From assembly GCF_018614575.1 (NCBI RefSeq), contig NZ_JAGGOJ010000005.1:62001-126000 (forward strand): a DNA stretch of 64,000 nucleotides. Direction: 5' to 3'. The notes below the pieces were generated by a model. The model was not told the DNA's origin. It did no database searches and saw nothing but the letters and a program-made list of their open reading frames with translations. Source of the DNA: Streptomyces sp. ISL-10 (GTDB lineage: Bacteria; Actinomycetota; Actinomycetes; Streptomycetales; Streptomycetaceae). Below are positions 13,188 through 21,093 of this stretch, piece after piece. Each line of letters starts with the position of its first letter. Positions within the stretch are counted from its first letter, which is position 1. Position numbers and translations under genes: made by a program.

Positions 13188-14152
13188 GCCGCCGTCTCCT
13201 TGGTCGTCTCGTCCGTGCCGTGGCCGGTCAGGCGCAGGAACACGTCGTCGAGGCTCGGCCTGCGCAGTCCGATGTCCTCCACCCCGATGCCTTCGTCCTG
13301 CAAGGTGCGCGCCACCTCGGTCAGGGCCGCGACCCGGTCGGTCACCGTGGCGTGCACGCGTCGTTCCGGACGGTCCGTCACCGGCTCGGTGTCCGAGACC
13401 CGTGCGACGGTCTTGGCGACGGTGGGGATGTCGGCCGCGTCCCGCACGACCACCTCGATGCGGTCGCCGCCGACGCGGTTCTTCAGCCCGTCGGGGGTGT
13501 CGTCGGCGATGGCGCGGCCGTGGTCGATGACGGTGATCCGGGAGGCGAGTCTGTCCGCCTCCTCCAGGTACTGCGTGGTGAGCAGGACCGTGGTGCCGCC
13601 CGCGACCAACCGCCGCACCGCCTCCCAGACCTCGCCGCGCGAACGTGGGTCGAGTCCGGTGGTCGGCTCGTCGAGGAACAGGACGCGCGGCGCGAGGATC
13701 ATCGAGGCGGCGAGGTCGAGCCGGCGCCGCATGCCGCCGCTGTATGTGCCGACGCCCTTGTCCCCGGCCTGCACCAGGTCGAACTGCTCCAGCAGTTCGC
13801 CCGCCCGCAGCGCGGCGCGCCGGCCGCCGAGGTGGAAGAGGCGCCCGAACATCTCCAGGTTCTGGCGGCCCGTCAGGACCTCGTCGACAGCGGCGTACTG
13901 CCCGGTGAGTCCGATCCGGCGGCGCACCCGGCGCGGATCGCGGGCGACGTCCACGCCGGCGACCTCGGCCCGCCCGCCGTCGAACCGCAGCAGGGTCGCG
14001 AGGACGCGGACGGCAGTGGTCTTGCCCGCGCCGTTGGGCCCGAGCAGCCCGTGCACCGTGCCCGTGCGCACGGCGAGGTCGAAGCCCGCGAGTGCCTTCT
14101 TGTCCCCGTATCTCTTCTCGACGCCTTCGGCGATCACCGCATGGTCGTCCAT
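13184..14152 (-). CDS. ABC exporter ATPase (DrrA-like)
   Basis: This 322-aa ATPase has Walker [16 protein letters not shown], signature [15 protein letters not shown], Walker [15 protein letters not shown] and the H-loop region [12 protein letters not shown]. The C-terminal extension from about residue 225 ([12 protein letters not shown], then [15 protein letters not shown]) is the regulatory tail of the daunorubicin-resistance DrrA subfamily. ATG 14152 follows GGAGGGG by about two to five bases. It is the first gene of the two-gene exporter operon behind the TetR operator. Confidence 0.94.
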   Translation of the reverse strand: MDDHAVIAEGVEKRYGDKKALAGFDLAVRTGTVHGLLGPNGAGKTTAVRVLATLLRFDGGRAEVAGVDVARDPRRVRRRIGLTGQYAAVDEVLTGRQNLEMFGRLFHLGGRRAALRAGELLEQFDLVQAGDKGVGTYSGGMRRRLDLAASMILAPRVLFLDEPTTGLDPRSRGEVWEAVRRLVAGGTTVLLTTQYLEEADRLASRITVIDHGRAIADDTPDGLKNRVGGDRIEVVVRDAADIPTVAKTVARVSDTEPVTDRPERRVHATVTDRVAALTEVARTLQDEGIGVEDIGLRRPSLDDVFLRLTGHGTDETTKETAA

Positions 14153-14176
14153 GGCCCCTCCACCCCTCGGCACAAC

Positions 14177-14220
14177 AACTGAGTACGGCGTACCCATATC
14201 AGAGTACACCGTACTCAGTT
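14177..14220. promoter_or_regulatory. Palindromic TetR operator between exporter and regulator
   Basis: AACTGAGTACGG at 14177-14188 is repeated inverted as CCGTACTCAGTT at 14209-14220, a perfect 12-bp match. Further GTAC elements lie between the arms (CGTAC, AGTAC), so two overlapping half-site pairs may exist. It fills the divergent gap between the ATPase start (14152) and the TetR start (14247). Confidence 0.85.
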
Positions 14221-14246
14221 TTTCTCCACGGGATTAGGGTGAAGCC

Positions 14247-15011
14247 ATGACGACGACCGAAACGAGCGGCAGCGGCGACGTCTCGCGCAGCCTCGAACTC
14301 CTCTGGGGCACCGGCGAGCGCCCCACGCGCGGCCCCAAACCGGGCCTCACCCTCGACCGCATCGTCACGGCCGCCGTCCGGCTCGCCGACGCGGAGGGGA
14401 TGGCCGCCGTCTCGATGCGCCGGCTGTCCACGGAGCTCGGCACCGGCACCATGTCGCTCTACCGGTACGTCCCCGGCAAGGCCGAGCTGCTCGACCTGAT
14501 GCTCGACCGCGTCACCGGCGAGCCCCTGGAGAACGACGCCTACGCCCCCGAGTCCCCCGCCTGGCAGGACGCCGTACGCGCGATGGCCCGCGCCTACCGG
14601 GACCTCTACCGCGCGCACCCCTGGCTGCTGAAGGTCAACCAGTCCCGCACGGTCCTCGGCCCGAGCGCCGTCCGCGGCCTGGACACCTCACTGGCCGCGC
14701 TGCGGGACATGGGCCTGCGCGACCCCGAGCTGATCTCCGTGATCATCGCCGTGCAGTGCTTCGTCAGCGGCATCGTCCGCATCGAGGTGGAGACCGTGGA
14801 GGCCGCGCAGCAGACCGGCCAGAGCGAGGAGGACTTCTGGAAGAGCCAGGAGCCGTTCCTCGCCAAGGCCATGCTCAGCGGCGACTACCCGGCCCTGGCG
14901 AACCTCTCCGAGGACGCCTTCTCCCCGGAGTTCGACCACTTCGCCTTCGGTCTGGAGCGACTGGTCGCCGGCTTCGAGGCGCTGGTGCGGGAGCGGGCGG
15001 AGACCCCTTAG
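14247..15011 (+). CDS. TetR-family regulator of the adjacent ABC exporter
   Basis: This 254-aa regulator has a TetR helix-turn-helix at about residues 33-80: TLDRIVTAAVRLADAEGMAA, then MRRLSTELGTGTMSLYRYV. A large C-terminal ligand domain of the TetR_C_1 (tetracycline-repressor C-terminal-like) type follows. The ATG has AGGGTGAAG just upstream. Divergent placement over the 44-bp palindrome supports autorepression and repression of the exporter. Its 3' end merges into a 33-bp tandem array. Confidence 0.92.
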   Translation: MTTTETSGSGDVSRSLELLWGTGERPTRGPKPGLTLDRIVTAAVRLADAEGMAAVSMRRLSTELGTGTMSLYRYVPGKAELLDLMLDRVTGEPLENDAYAPESPAWQDAVRAMARAYRDLYRAHPWLLKVNQSRTVLGPSAVRGLDTSLAALRDMGLRDPELISVIIAVQCFVSGIVRIEVETVEAAQQTGQSEEDFWKSQEPFLAKAMLSGDYPALANLSEDAFSPEFDHFAFGLERLVAGFEALVRERAETP

Positions 15012-15098
15012 GACAGCGGCGGCGCAGGGCGGAGAGCCCTCAGGACCGCCGACGGCACAAGGCGAAGAGCCCTCAGGACCGCCGACGGCGCAGAGCGA
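15001..15098. repeat. 33-bp tandem array spanning two convergent gene ends
   Basis: Units at 15033-15065 and 15066-15098 are nearly identical (core AGAGCCCTCAGGACCGCCGA). A degenerate unit at 15001-15032 overlaps the TetR stop. On the minus strand the last unit encodes the C-terminus FALRRRRS-stop of the gene ending at 15073. The next unit downstream repeats it in frame as FALCRRRS-stop, and the third degenerates to SALRRRCP. Confidence 0.88.
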
Positions 15099-16044
15099 AC
15101 ACCAGCACCGCCCCGCCGGCGAGCACGAGCAGGCCGTACGTCGTCACGCCGGGCTCCCCGCCTTCGTCGTCCTCGGCGGCCGCCTGGTCACCACCGCCCC
15201 CGGGGCGGTCGTCACCGCCGGAGTCCTCCCCCTTCGAGGAGACCTCCACCCGCTCCACGGTGCTCTGTTCGCCCTCCGTGCCGAACATCAGCGCCTTGCC
15301 GTCGAGCGTGTACGTCACCGACTCCGCCTGCCCCTGGATCGGAGCGCGCACCCGGTGGTCCGCGCCGAGGCTGCCGTTCTTCCACTCGTAGCCCCGGGCG
15401 CTGAAGTATGAGCGCAGGACGAGCTCCTCGCCGTCCGGGGAGAACGCGCCGTCGGTCACCCACGGCACCTCGCCGATCCGCCGGAAGGTGTTGGTCGCCG
15501 ACGCGCTGAGCGTCGCGGGCCCCTCGTACAGGCCGCCGCCCTCCTCGTTCTTGGAGGCGATGTAGACCCGGCCGGTCTTCGGATGCACCATCAGCGCCTC
15601 GGCGTTGCGCGGCCCGTCGGCGTACTTCACGTCGAACTGTGTGGCGCGCACGGTCTGGTCGACCAGCCGGGCCGGCTCGCGGAAGCGGTAGATCCACACG
15701 TGGTCCCAGCTGCCGTCGAGGTTGTCGCCGATGTCGCCCACGTAGACGTCCCCGTCCGCGCCGACGGAGATCGCCTCTATGTCCCGCGGTGTGCCGACCC
15801 CTTGGAGGGTGACGGTCGCCACCGTCTCGCCGGTCGCGGAGTCGACGGCGAAGACGCGGGGCTCGTCCTGGTCGTTGTGCGTCCAGTAGACGCCGGGGTG
15901 CGCGCGGCTGGCCGCGAGGCCACTGGACTCGGTGATCCTCGGGTCCTTGATGGTGAACCCGGAGTCGTCGTCCGCCGCCGCGGGCACGGCGGCGGCGAGG
16001 ACGAGCGCGGCGGCGAGGCCGGTGACGCACGGAAGCGAACGCAT
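15073..16044 (-). CDS. Secreted, membrane-anchored beta-propeller-like protein
   Basis: This 323-aa protein has an N-terminal Sec signal peptide (LAAALVLAAAVPAAAD). Repeated blade-like segments follow: GVYWTHNDQDEPRVFAVDS, VYVGDIGDN, KTGRVYIASKNEEGGGLYEG and FSPDGEELVLRSY. Then comes an acidic Gly-rich linker, a hydrophobic segment (TYGLLVLAGGAVLVFAL) and a basic RRRRS tail that would anchor it in the membrane with the tail inside. It probably folds as a propeller on the outer face of the membrane. The substrate is unknown. Its tail codons are reiterated downstream in the 33-bp array. Confidence 0.82.
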   Translation of the reverse strand: MRSLPCVTGLAAALVLAAAVPAAADDDSGFTIKDPRITESSGLAASRAHPGVYWTHNDQDEPRVFAVDSATGETVATVTLQGVGTPRDIEAISVGADGDVYVGDIGDNLDGSWDHVWIYRFREPARLVDQTVRATQFDVKYADGPRNAEALMVHPKTGRVYIASKNEEGGGLYEGPATLSASATNTFRRIGEVPWVTDGAFSPDGEELVLRSYFSARGYEWKNGSLGADHRVRAPIQGQAESVTYTLDGKALMFGTEGEQSTVERVEVSSKGEDSGGDDRPGGGGDQAAAEDDEGGEPGVTTYGLLVLAGGAVLVFALRRRRS

Positions 16045-16076
16045 GCCCCCCAGCCTGCCACCTCCGCCCGCGATCG

Positions 16077-16919
16077 TTACGGCCGTATGGCGGTGACCAG
16101 CCAGGCCGTGCTGCGCAGCCGGACCGCCCCGTCCCTCTCATGCGGGCGCAGGATGCCCGCCAGCTCCCGCCGGGCCCGCTCCCCCGTGGCCTCGTCGACC
16201 TGGCCGAGCAGATGCCGTCCGGGCCCGGAGCCGAGCAGGAACGCGGTGGCGTCCTCCGCGTCGCTCCCCCACCTCCCGTACGCCTCCACCCGCTCGGCCG
16301 CGATCCCGGCGAACCCGGCCCCGTTCAGGACCTCGTGGATGCGGTCGGGGTCGGCGAGCGAGAACATGCCGGGCCCGCCGGTCGCGCCGAAGCCGCCCAT
16401 GGGCAGCAGGTCGCGCAGCCCGGCGAGAGCCTGGAGCCACTCGTTGGCCCCGGCCTCCGCGGCGATGACGAAGGCGGCACGGCCGCCGGGGCGCAGGGCG
16501 CTGCGGATGTTGGCGAAGGCGGCGACGGGGTCGGCGAAGAACAGGACGCCGTAGCGGCTGATGACCACATCGAAGGCGCGGCCTTCGAGCGGGTGCACCT
16601 GGGCGTCGCCGCGCTCGAAGTCCACGTTGGCGAGGTTCTCTGCGCGGGCGGTGGCCCGGGCGCGCTCCAGCATCGGAGCGGACAGGTCCAGCCCCGTGGC
16701 CCGGCCGCGGGCCGCACGCCGTGCGGCGAGCCGGGTGGTGGCCCCCGCACCGCAGCCGACGTCGAGGACGGCGTCCTGGACGCGGATCGCGGCGGCGGTG
16801 AGCAGCGGCTCGTCGAAGCCCTCGTTCACCGCGTCCCAGCGGTCCTGGTGGCGGGCCCAGTGGCTGCCTTCGTAACCGTTCCACGCCTGGTCCTGCTCGG
16901 TGTTGACGACGTGCTGCAC
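16077..16919 (-). CDS. Class I SAM-dependent methyltransferase
   Basis: This 280-aa protein has motif I VLDVGCGAGATTRLAARRA, motif II GLDLSAPMLERA, the acidic DFERGDAQVHP loop and motif IV FDVVISRYGVLFFADP. It resembles the methyltransferase domain 25/11 proteins often paired with a TetR regulator in Streptomyces. The substrate is not evident. ATG 16919 follows GGAGG within nine bases (reverse complement of 16925-16935). It diverges from a TetR gene across two operators. Confidence 0.9.
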   Translation of the reverse strand: MQHVVNTEQDQAWNGYEGSHWARHQDRWDAVNEGFDEPLLTAAAIRVQDAVLDVGCGAGATTRLAARRAARGRATGLDLSAPMLERARATARAENLANVDFERGDAQVHPLEGRAFDVVISRYGVLFFADPVAAFANIRSALRPGGRAAFVIAAEAGANEWLQALAGLRDLLPMGGFGATGGPGMFSLADPDRIHEVLNGAGFAGIAAERVEAYGRWGSDAEDATAFLLGSGPGRHLLGQVDEATGERARRELAGILRPHERDGAVRLRSTAWLVTAIRP

Positions 16920-16935
16920 GACAGTGCCTCCCGAT

Positions 16936-16980
16936 TAGTATGGGCGTATGCCCAAACAGTATGGGCGGACGCCCATACTG
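16936..16980. promoter_or_regulatory. Two palindromic operators, methyltransferase/TetR gap
   Basis: CAGTATGGGC at 16957-16966 and GCCCATACTG at 16971-16980 form a perfect 10-bp inverted repeat with a 4-base centre. Immediately to the left, TAGTATGGGC-GTAT-GCCCA (about 16937-16954) is a second, less complete copy. Two adjacent TetR dimers could bind here, between the starts at 16919 and 17007. Confidence 0.85.
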
Positions 16981-17006
16981 TCCATCCCTCACCGGAAGAG
17001 ATCTGG

Positions 17007-17594
17007 ATGTCACCGCGCGGAGTGGCCGTACCCAACGCCCGCGAGCGGCTGTTCGCCGCCGCCGAACGAGTCGTCGCCGCAGGCGGCCCCGGGGCCCTGA
17101 CCAGCAGGGCGATCACGGACGAGGCCGGCTGCGCGAAGGGCCTGCTGCACGCGCACTTCGCGGGCGGGCTGGACGAGTTCGTCGCGGAACTGGTCCTGGA
17201 CCGCTTCGCCCGCACGGCCGCCCTCGCCTCCGCGCTGCCCGACCGGGCGGGCGAGGAGACGGTCGTCGCGAACCTCACCGGCGTCGCGTCCGCCCTGCTC
17301 ACCGCCACCGGCCCGGAGCTCTCCGGCCTCGCCCTCACCCGGCCGGGCGCCGCCGAACGCTTCCGCGACGCGATGGCGTCCGGCGCGCCGGGCTTCGCCG
17401 CCGTCCAGGAGTCCGTCACCCGCTACCTCGACGCCGAACGCTCCCTCGGCCGCGTCCCGGCAGCCCTGGACACGGCCACGGCGGCCCTGGCCCTGGTCGG
17501 CACCGTCCACCACCTGCTGATGACCACCTGGCCCGGCGCGCCGGACCCGGCCGAGCAGATCGACCGGCTGGTGCTGCTGCTCACCCGTGGCTGA
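17007..17594 (+). CDS. TetR-family regulator
   Basis: This 195-aa regulator has an N-terminal HTH (RERLFAAAERVVAAGGPGAL, TSRAITDEAGCAKGLLHAHF). The recognition helix ends LLHAHF where most relatives have LYxHF. The C-terminal domain is generic. ATG 17007 has GGAAGAG six bases upstream. The two palindromes directly upstream support repression of itself and of the divergent methyltransferase gene. Confidence 0.9.
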   Translation: MSPRGVAVPNARERLFAAAERVVAAGGPGALTSRAITDEAGCAKGLLHAHFAGGLDEFVAELVLDRFARTAALASALPDRAGEETVVANLTGVASALLTATGPELSGLALTRPGAAERFRDAMASGAPGFAAVQESVTRYLDAERSLGRVPAALDTATAALALVGTVHHLLMTTWPGAPDPAEQIDRLVLLLTRG

Positions 17595-17650
17595 CCGGTC
17601 GTGTCCAGCCTCACATCCCATCAGCTGCCGCGTTACCGGTGAGTTCGGCC

Positions 17651-18346
17651 ATGATGTCGCCCATGCGTTTCCTGTTCGTCGGCGACTCCATGACCATCGG
17701 ACGCGCCGGCGACTACAGCTGGCGCTACCGGATGTGGCAGCACCTCGCGTCCCTCGGCGAGCCGTACGAGATCGTCGGCCCGCGCACCACGCTGTACGAC
17801 ACCGAGGCGAACGCCCCCGTCTCCAACGCGTACGCCGATCCCGCCTTCCCGGCCGACGCCCGCCGCCACCTGGCCGGCTGGGGCGAGGGCTGGCTCCACA
17901 TGGCCCCCGTGATCGGGGAGACGGTCGCCGCCGAGAGGGCGGACATCCTCCTGGTCTCCCTCGGCCTCATCGACCTCGGCTTCTACACGGACAGCGACCA
18001 GACGGCCGCCAACACCCGGGAGTTCGTCGCCCGAGCCCGCGAGGCCGAGCCGCACATCCGCATGGTCCTGCTCCCGGTCATCCCCAACGTCCGTGCCGCG
18101 TCCGACGCCCCGTTCGCCGCCGAGTGCGACCGCTTCAACGTGCTCCTCGCGAAGGCGGTCGCGGACCTCGACACCCCGACGTCCCCGATCCTGTTGGCCT
18201 CGCGGCCGCCGTCGTACGACATCCACCAGGACACCTACGACGGCACCCACCCGGGCCCGACCGGCGAACACAAACTGGCGGGCGCGTTCGCCGACGCGAT
18301 GCACCAGGCATGGGGACTGGGCCGGGCGTACCGGGCCGCGGTCTGA
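17651..18346 (+). CDS. SGNH/GDSL-family esterase-like hydrolase
   Basis: This 231-aa protein starts MMSPMRFLFVGDSMTIG, with the catalytic serine block GDS at residues 11-13. The C-terminal Asp-His pair is in DTYDGTHPGPTGEHKLA. The Gly and Asn blocks are less clear (LLVSLGLIDLGF). No signal peptide is visible, so it is probably cytoplasmic. ATG 17651 is preferred because GGTGAG lies seven bases upstream; ATG 17663 is the alternative and would start MRFLFVGDS. The substrate is unknown. Confidence 0.85.
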   Translation: MMSPMRFLFVGDSMTIGRAGDYSWRYRMWQHLASLGEPYEIVGPRTTLYDTEANAPVSNAYADPAFPADARRHLAGWGEGWLHMAPVIGETVAAERADILLVSLGLIDLGFYTDSDQTAANTREFVARAREAEPHIRMVLLPVIPNVRAASDAPFAAECDRFNVLLAKAVADLDTPTSPILLASRPPSYDIHQDTYDGTHPGPTGEHKLAGAFADAMHQAWGLGRAYRAAV

Positions 18347-18355
18347 GGCGTACGG

Positions 18356-18772
18356 TCAGCCGCTGAGCAGGTCCGGATCGTCGGCCAGCGCGGCGAGATG
18401 CGCCCGCGGGTCGGCGATCAGCCGCCGGGTCGACAGATCCAGCATGCCCGCCACGCCGGAGATCTCGGCGGCGAGCGTGCCGTCGTCCTTGAGGATCTGC
18501 TGGACGACCTGGAAGGTCTTCCCCTGCCCATACACGAACCGGCAGGTCACCCGCACCTGGTCGCCGCCGCGCAGCTCACGCGCGAACCTCACGGTCACCT
18601 CGAGCGCGACCGGCCCCACGCCGCTCGCGAGCAGCTTCTCCTGCGACAGCCCGGCGGCCCGCAACAGCTCCCACCGCGCGTGCTCGGCGTACTGCAGATA
18701 GACGGCCTGGTTCAGGTGCCCCTGCGTGTCGAGCTCGTAGCCACGCACGGTCACATCCACGGCGAAGGTCAT
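18356..18772 (-). CDS. Hotdog-fold acyl-CoA thioesterase
   Basis: This 138-aa protein has the 4HBT-type pattern: TVRGYELDTQGHLNQAVYLQ, with the catalytic Asp-x-x-Gly-His-Leu-Asn loop, followed by the YAEHARWELLRAAG helix. A single hotdog domain of normal length is present. ATG 18772 gives the family-typical start; ATG 18805 would add 11 residues and cannot be excluded. It should hydrolyse an acyl-CoA thioester. The substrate is unknown. Confidence 0.88.
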   Translation of the reverse strand: MTFAVDVTVRGYELDTQGHLNQAVYLQYAEHARWELLRAAGLSQEKLLASGVGPVALEVTVRFARELRGGDQVRVTCRFVYGQGKTFQVVQQILKDDGTLAAEISGVAGMLDLSTRRLIADPRAHLAALADDPDLLSG

Positions 18773-18856
18773 GCCCGCGGCAACAGCAGAGCGGGGTTCC
18801 GGCATTCCCGGGCCGCCTGGGGAGGGCACGTCGGGGAGTTGCCCGGCGGCTCGAAC

Positions 18857-18892
18857 ACGGGGCCGGTCCCCCCTCCGAGGGGCCGGCCCCGT
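18857..18892 (-). terminator. Hairpin terminator after the secreted 153-aa protein
   Basis: ACGGGGCCGG at 18857-18866 pairs perfectly with CCGGCCCCGT at 18883-18892, with a 16-base loop. It begins 20 bp past the stop of the gene ending at 18913. Confidence 0.7.
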
Positions 18893-18912
18893 CGGCGTAC
18901 GTCCGCCGGTGG

Positions 18913-19374
18913 TCAGAAGACGAACGGCCCCGGGTCCTGCGGGGACGTCGCCGTGCACTCCGCCGTGACGCCGAAGACGACGACCGTCAGGGACTTCGCC
19001 TCCAGGCTGTCGCCCGACGCGACCGTACCGTCCAGCGGGCCGGTCGAGACCGCGCCGCCGGCCGGGATCGCCGGGTTGGAGTTGCCGGTGAACGTCGTCG
19101 TCCCGGAGCCGTTCTTGGTGAGCGTGAGGGTGGACGCGGCCGCGCCGGCCGAGATGGGAACGGGAGCCTTGATGGCCTCCGTCGAGAGCTCGATCGTCGC
19201 GGCCGTGCCGTCCTGCGCGGCCTTGAGCGTCGCCGTGCCGGAGCCGTACGAACCGCAGTCGAACGACAACGTTGCCTTCTCCGGCGTCACCTGGGGTGCC
19301 GCCTGGGCCGCGGGCGCCATGGCGAGAGTGCCTGCGGCGAGGGCCGCGGCGAGGAGCAGGGTGCTGTGTCTCAT
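18913..19374 (-). CDS. Secreted small protein of unknown function
   Basis: This 153-aa protein has a clear Sec signal peptide (LLLAAALAAGTLAMAPAAQA, cleavage after AQA) and a mature domain rich in Thr, Ser and Gly. Two cysteines (FDCGSYG, TAECTA) could form a disulfide. The layout, with alternating short beta-like segments, suggests a small immunoglobulin-like beta-sandwich. AGGA lies seven bases before the ATG. It stands alone, with its own terminator. I do not recognise a named family. Confidence 0.8.
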   Translation of the reverse strand: MRHSTLLLAAALAAGTLAMAPAAQAAPQVTPEKATLSFDCGSYGSGTATLKAAQDGTAATIELSTEAIKAPVPISAGAAASTLTLTKNGSGTTTFTGNSNPAIPAGGAVSTGPLDGTVASGDSLEAKSLTVVVFGVTAECTATSPQDPGPFVF

Positions 19375-19521
19375 GGGGGGATCCTGCCTTCGTGTGGGGG
19401 TCACGGGCTGGCGGAGGTCATTGCGGCACGCGGACCCGCAGAAAGGAAGGGGCACCCATCCGGCCCCGTCGACAACGGCCGAAATCCGACCCGGTCGCCG
19501 CGGTGCCGGCGTGGCGGCGGT

Positions 19522-20025
19522 CTAGACACCCACCAGCCGGTTGGCGAGCGTCGACATCGTGTACGTGCCGATGCCCATCACGACCTCCAGGGCGTTCTGC
19601 GGCGTGAACCCGTGCGCGAGGAAGGCCCGCAGCCCGGCGTCGTCGACCGCGCCCGCCGTGCGCAGCACCTCCTGCGTGAACTGCCGTACTCCCTCCAGTC
19701 GTTCGTCGGGAAGGGCCCGCGCCTCCCGCAGCGCCGCGATCAGGTCCTGGTCCGCACCGAGCGCCCGCAGCTTGCCGGTGTGCATCGCGATGCAGACATG
19801 GCATTCGTTGCGTACGGCGACGGTCATGACGACGGTCTCGCGGGCGAGCGGATCGAGGGTGGTCCGCTCGAACGCGGCGCTGAGCGTCAGGAAGCCGTCG
19901 AGCAGGTGGGGTGACGTGGCGAGTCTGGCGACGACGGGCGGCAGATGGCCGAGGCGCTCGGCGGTGGCCCGCATGGCCGGGCGGGACTCGGGCGGTGCGG
20001 TGTCGAAGGTGTGCTCGGTGAACAT
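19522..20025 (-). CDS. Carboxymuconolactone decarboxylase / AhpD-fold protein
   Basis: This 167-aa CMD-family protein carries the redox motif NECHVCIAMHTGKLRALG, with the CxxC and downstream histidine typical of AhpD-like alkylhydroperoxidase helpers. Flanking helices (LARETVVMTVAV) match the fold. It probably acts as a thiol-dependent peroxidase or electron-transfer partner in the cytoplasm. It diverges from a MarR-family gene 14 bp away, a common pairing in oxidative-stress loci. Confidence 0.88.
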   Translation of the reverse strand: MFTEHTFDTAPPESRPAMRATAERLGHLPPVVARLATSPHLLDGFLTLSAAFERTTLDPLARETVVMTVAVRNECHVCIAMHTGKLRALGADQDLIAALREARALPDERLEGVRQFTQEVLRTAGAVDDAGLRAFLAHGFTPQNALEVVMGIGTYTMSTLANRLVGV

Positions 20026-20039
20026 GACCGGCTCCTACA

Positions 20040-20573
20040 ATGGACAACATGGTTGACGATCCTGAGGCCGAAAACGTAAACCAGGTTGTCGAAGTGCGCA
20101 AGGCAGATTCCGACCGAGCCGGCTACGAGCTCCCCCTGCTCCTCTTCGCCGGTTTCCGTTCACTGATCGACACGCTGCATGCCGAGCTGGCCGGCCAGGG
20201 CCACCCCGATGTGCGGCCCGCGTACGGCTTCGCCATGCAGGCGATCGGCCCCGCGGGCGCGAGCGCGAGCGAGATCGGGCGGCGGCTCGGCGTGACCAAG
20301 CAGGCGGCCGGCAAGACCGTCGACCGACTCGTCGCCCTCGGCTACGCGGAACGCGCCGACGACCCCGCCGACGCCCGCCGCAAACTGATCCGCCTCACCC
20401 CGCACGGACTGGACGCCCTCGCTCGCTCGGCCGTGATCTTCGACGAACTGCGGGCGGAATGGGCGGCGTCGATGGGGGCCGACCGCCTGCGCGATCTGGA
20501 GGACGCCCTGCGGACGGTGACCGGCCCGGAGAGCTTCCGCCTGGACGCGGCGGGGTGGATGGGCGGCGTGTGA
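20040..20573 (+). CDS. MarR-family regulator
   Basis: This 177-aa regulator contains a winged helix at about residues 55-125: GASASEIGRRLGVTKQAAGK, TVDRLVALGYAERADDPADA, RRKLIRLTPHG. The wing DARRKLIRLT is diagnostic. ATG 20040 and ATG 20049 are both possible; neither has a ribosome-binding site, so the message may be leaderless. It likely controls the divergent CMD-family gene through the 14-bp gap and the small inverted repeats CAAC-ATG-GTTG (20046-20056) and AACC-A-GGTT. Confidence 0.87.
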   Translation: MDNMVDDPEAENVNQVVEVRKADSDRAGYELPLLLFAGFRSLIDTLHAELAGQGHPDVRPAYGFAMQAIGPAGASASEIGRRLGVTKQAAGKTVDRLVALGYAERADDPADARRKLIRLTPHGLDALARSAVIFDELRAEWAASMGADRLRDLEDALRTVTGPESFRLDAAGWMGGV

Positions 20574-20662
20574 CGCGATCGAGGACCTGACCCGGTCACC
20601 GTGCGTATCGTTGTACCGCGCGGCTGCATGTGTTCGGACGGCAGCCGCGGAGGAGCGCCACG

Positions 20663-21039
20663 ATGCACGCCTTGGACGAGCGCAGGATCGAAATGGCCGA
20701 GAACAGCGACGAACGCACCCTGGACGACATGTTCCAGTGGCTCGAATCCGCCCCCGAGGGATTCAAGGTCGAGATCGTCCAGGGGGCCGTCTTCATGTCG
20801 CCACAGCGGGACGACCACTGGGAAATCATCCTGACATCGTCGAGCAACTGCGAACGGAATACCCCCCAGGGACGTCAAGTCCGTCGCGGAGGTGATCTCC
20901 AAGGGCACCAAGAACCTCCTGGGCAACGGCCCGGTCCCGCTGGGCACGGACCGGGTGCTGTTCCGGTCGCGGACCGATGACACGAGGTGGGCCGAACTCC
21001 ACTGCTCGGACGCGGACACCGGCCGTCGGCACGGATGAC
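20663..21039 (+). pseudogene. Frameshifted Uma2-family endonuclease-like remnant
   Basis: ATG 20663, with GGAGGAG upstream, opens a frame reading RTLDDMFQWLESAPEGFKVE, then IVQGAVFMSPQRDDHWEII, the N-terminus of Uma2-family proteins. Around 20830 the homology moves to another frame (DIVEQLRTEYPPGTS). From about 20870 a third frame is open to TGA 21039 (VISKGTKNLLGNGP) without clear similarity to me. At 377 bp it is about two thirds of normal. It is the second Uma2 remnant in the window. Confidence 0.7.
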
Positions 21040-21055
21040 CGGGGGCTCGGCGGGC

Positions 21056-21086
21056 TTGCCTGGAGCGCGCTCCAGGGCGTTGGCTA
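21056..21086 (+). promoter_or_regulatory. MerR-type promoter with 18-bp palindrome
   Basis: TTGCCT (21056-21061, -35) and TGGCTA (21081-21086, -10) are separated by 19 bp, the overlong spacer typical of MerR-activated promoters. The spacer holds a perfect 18-bp palindrome, CCTGGAGCG-CGCTCCAGG (21059-21076), the usual MerR-family dyad position. The aldo/keto reductase ATG is only 8 bp downstream of the -10, so the transcript is nearly leaderless. No MerR gene is adjacent. Confidence 0.75.
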
Positions 21087-21093
21087 GGACGTC

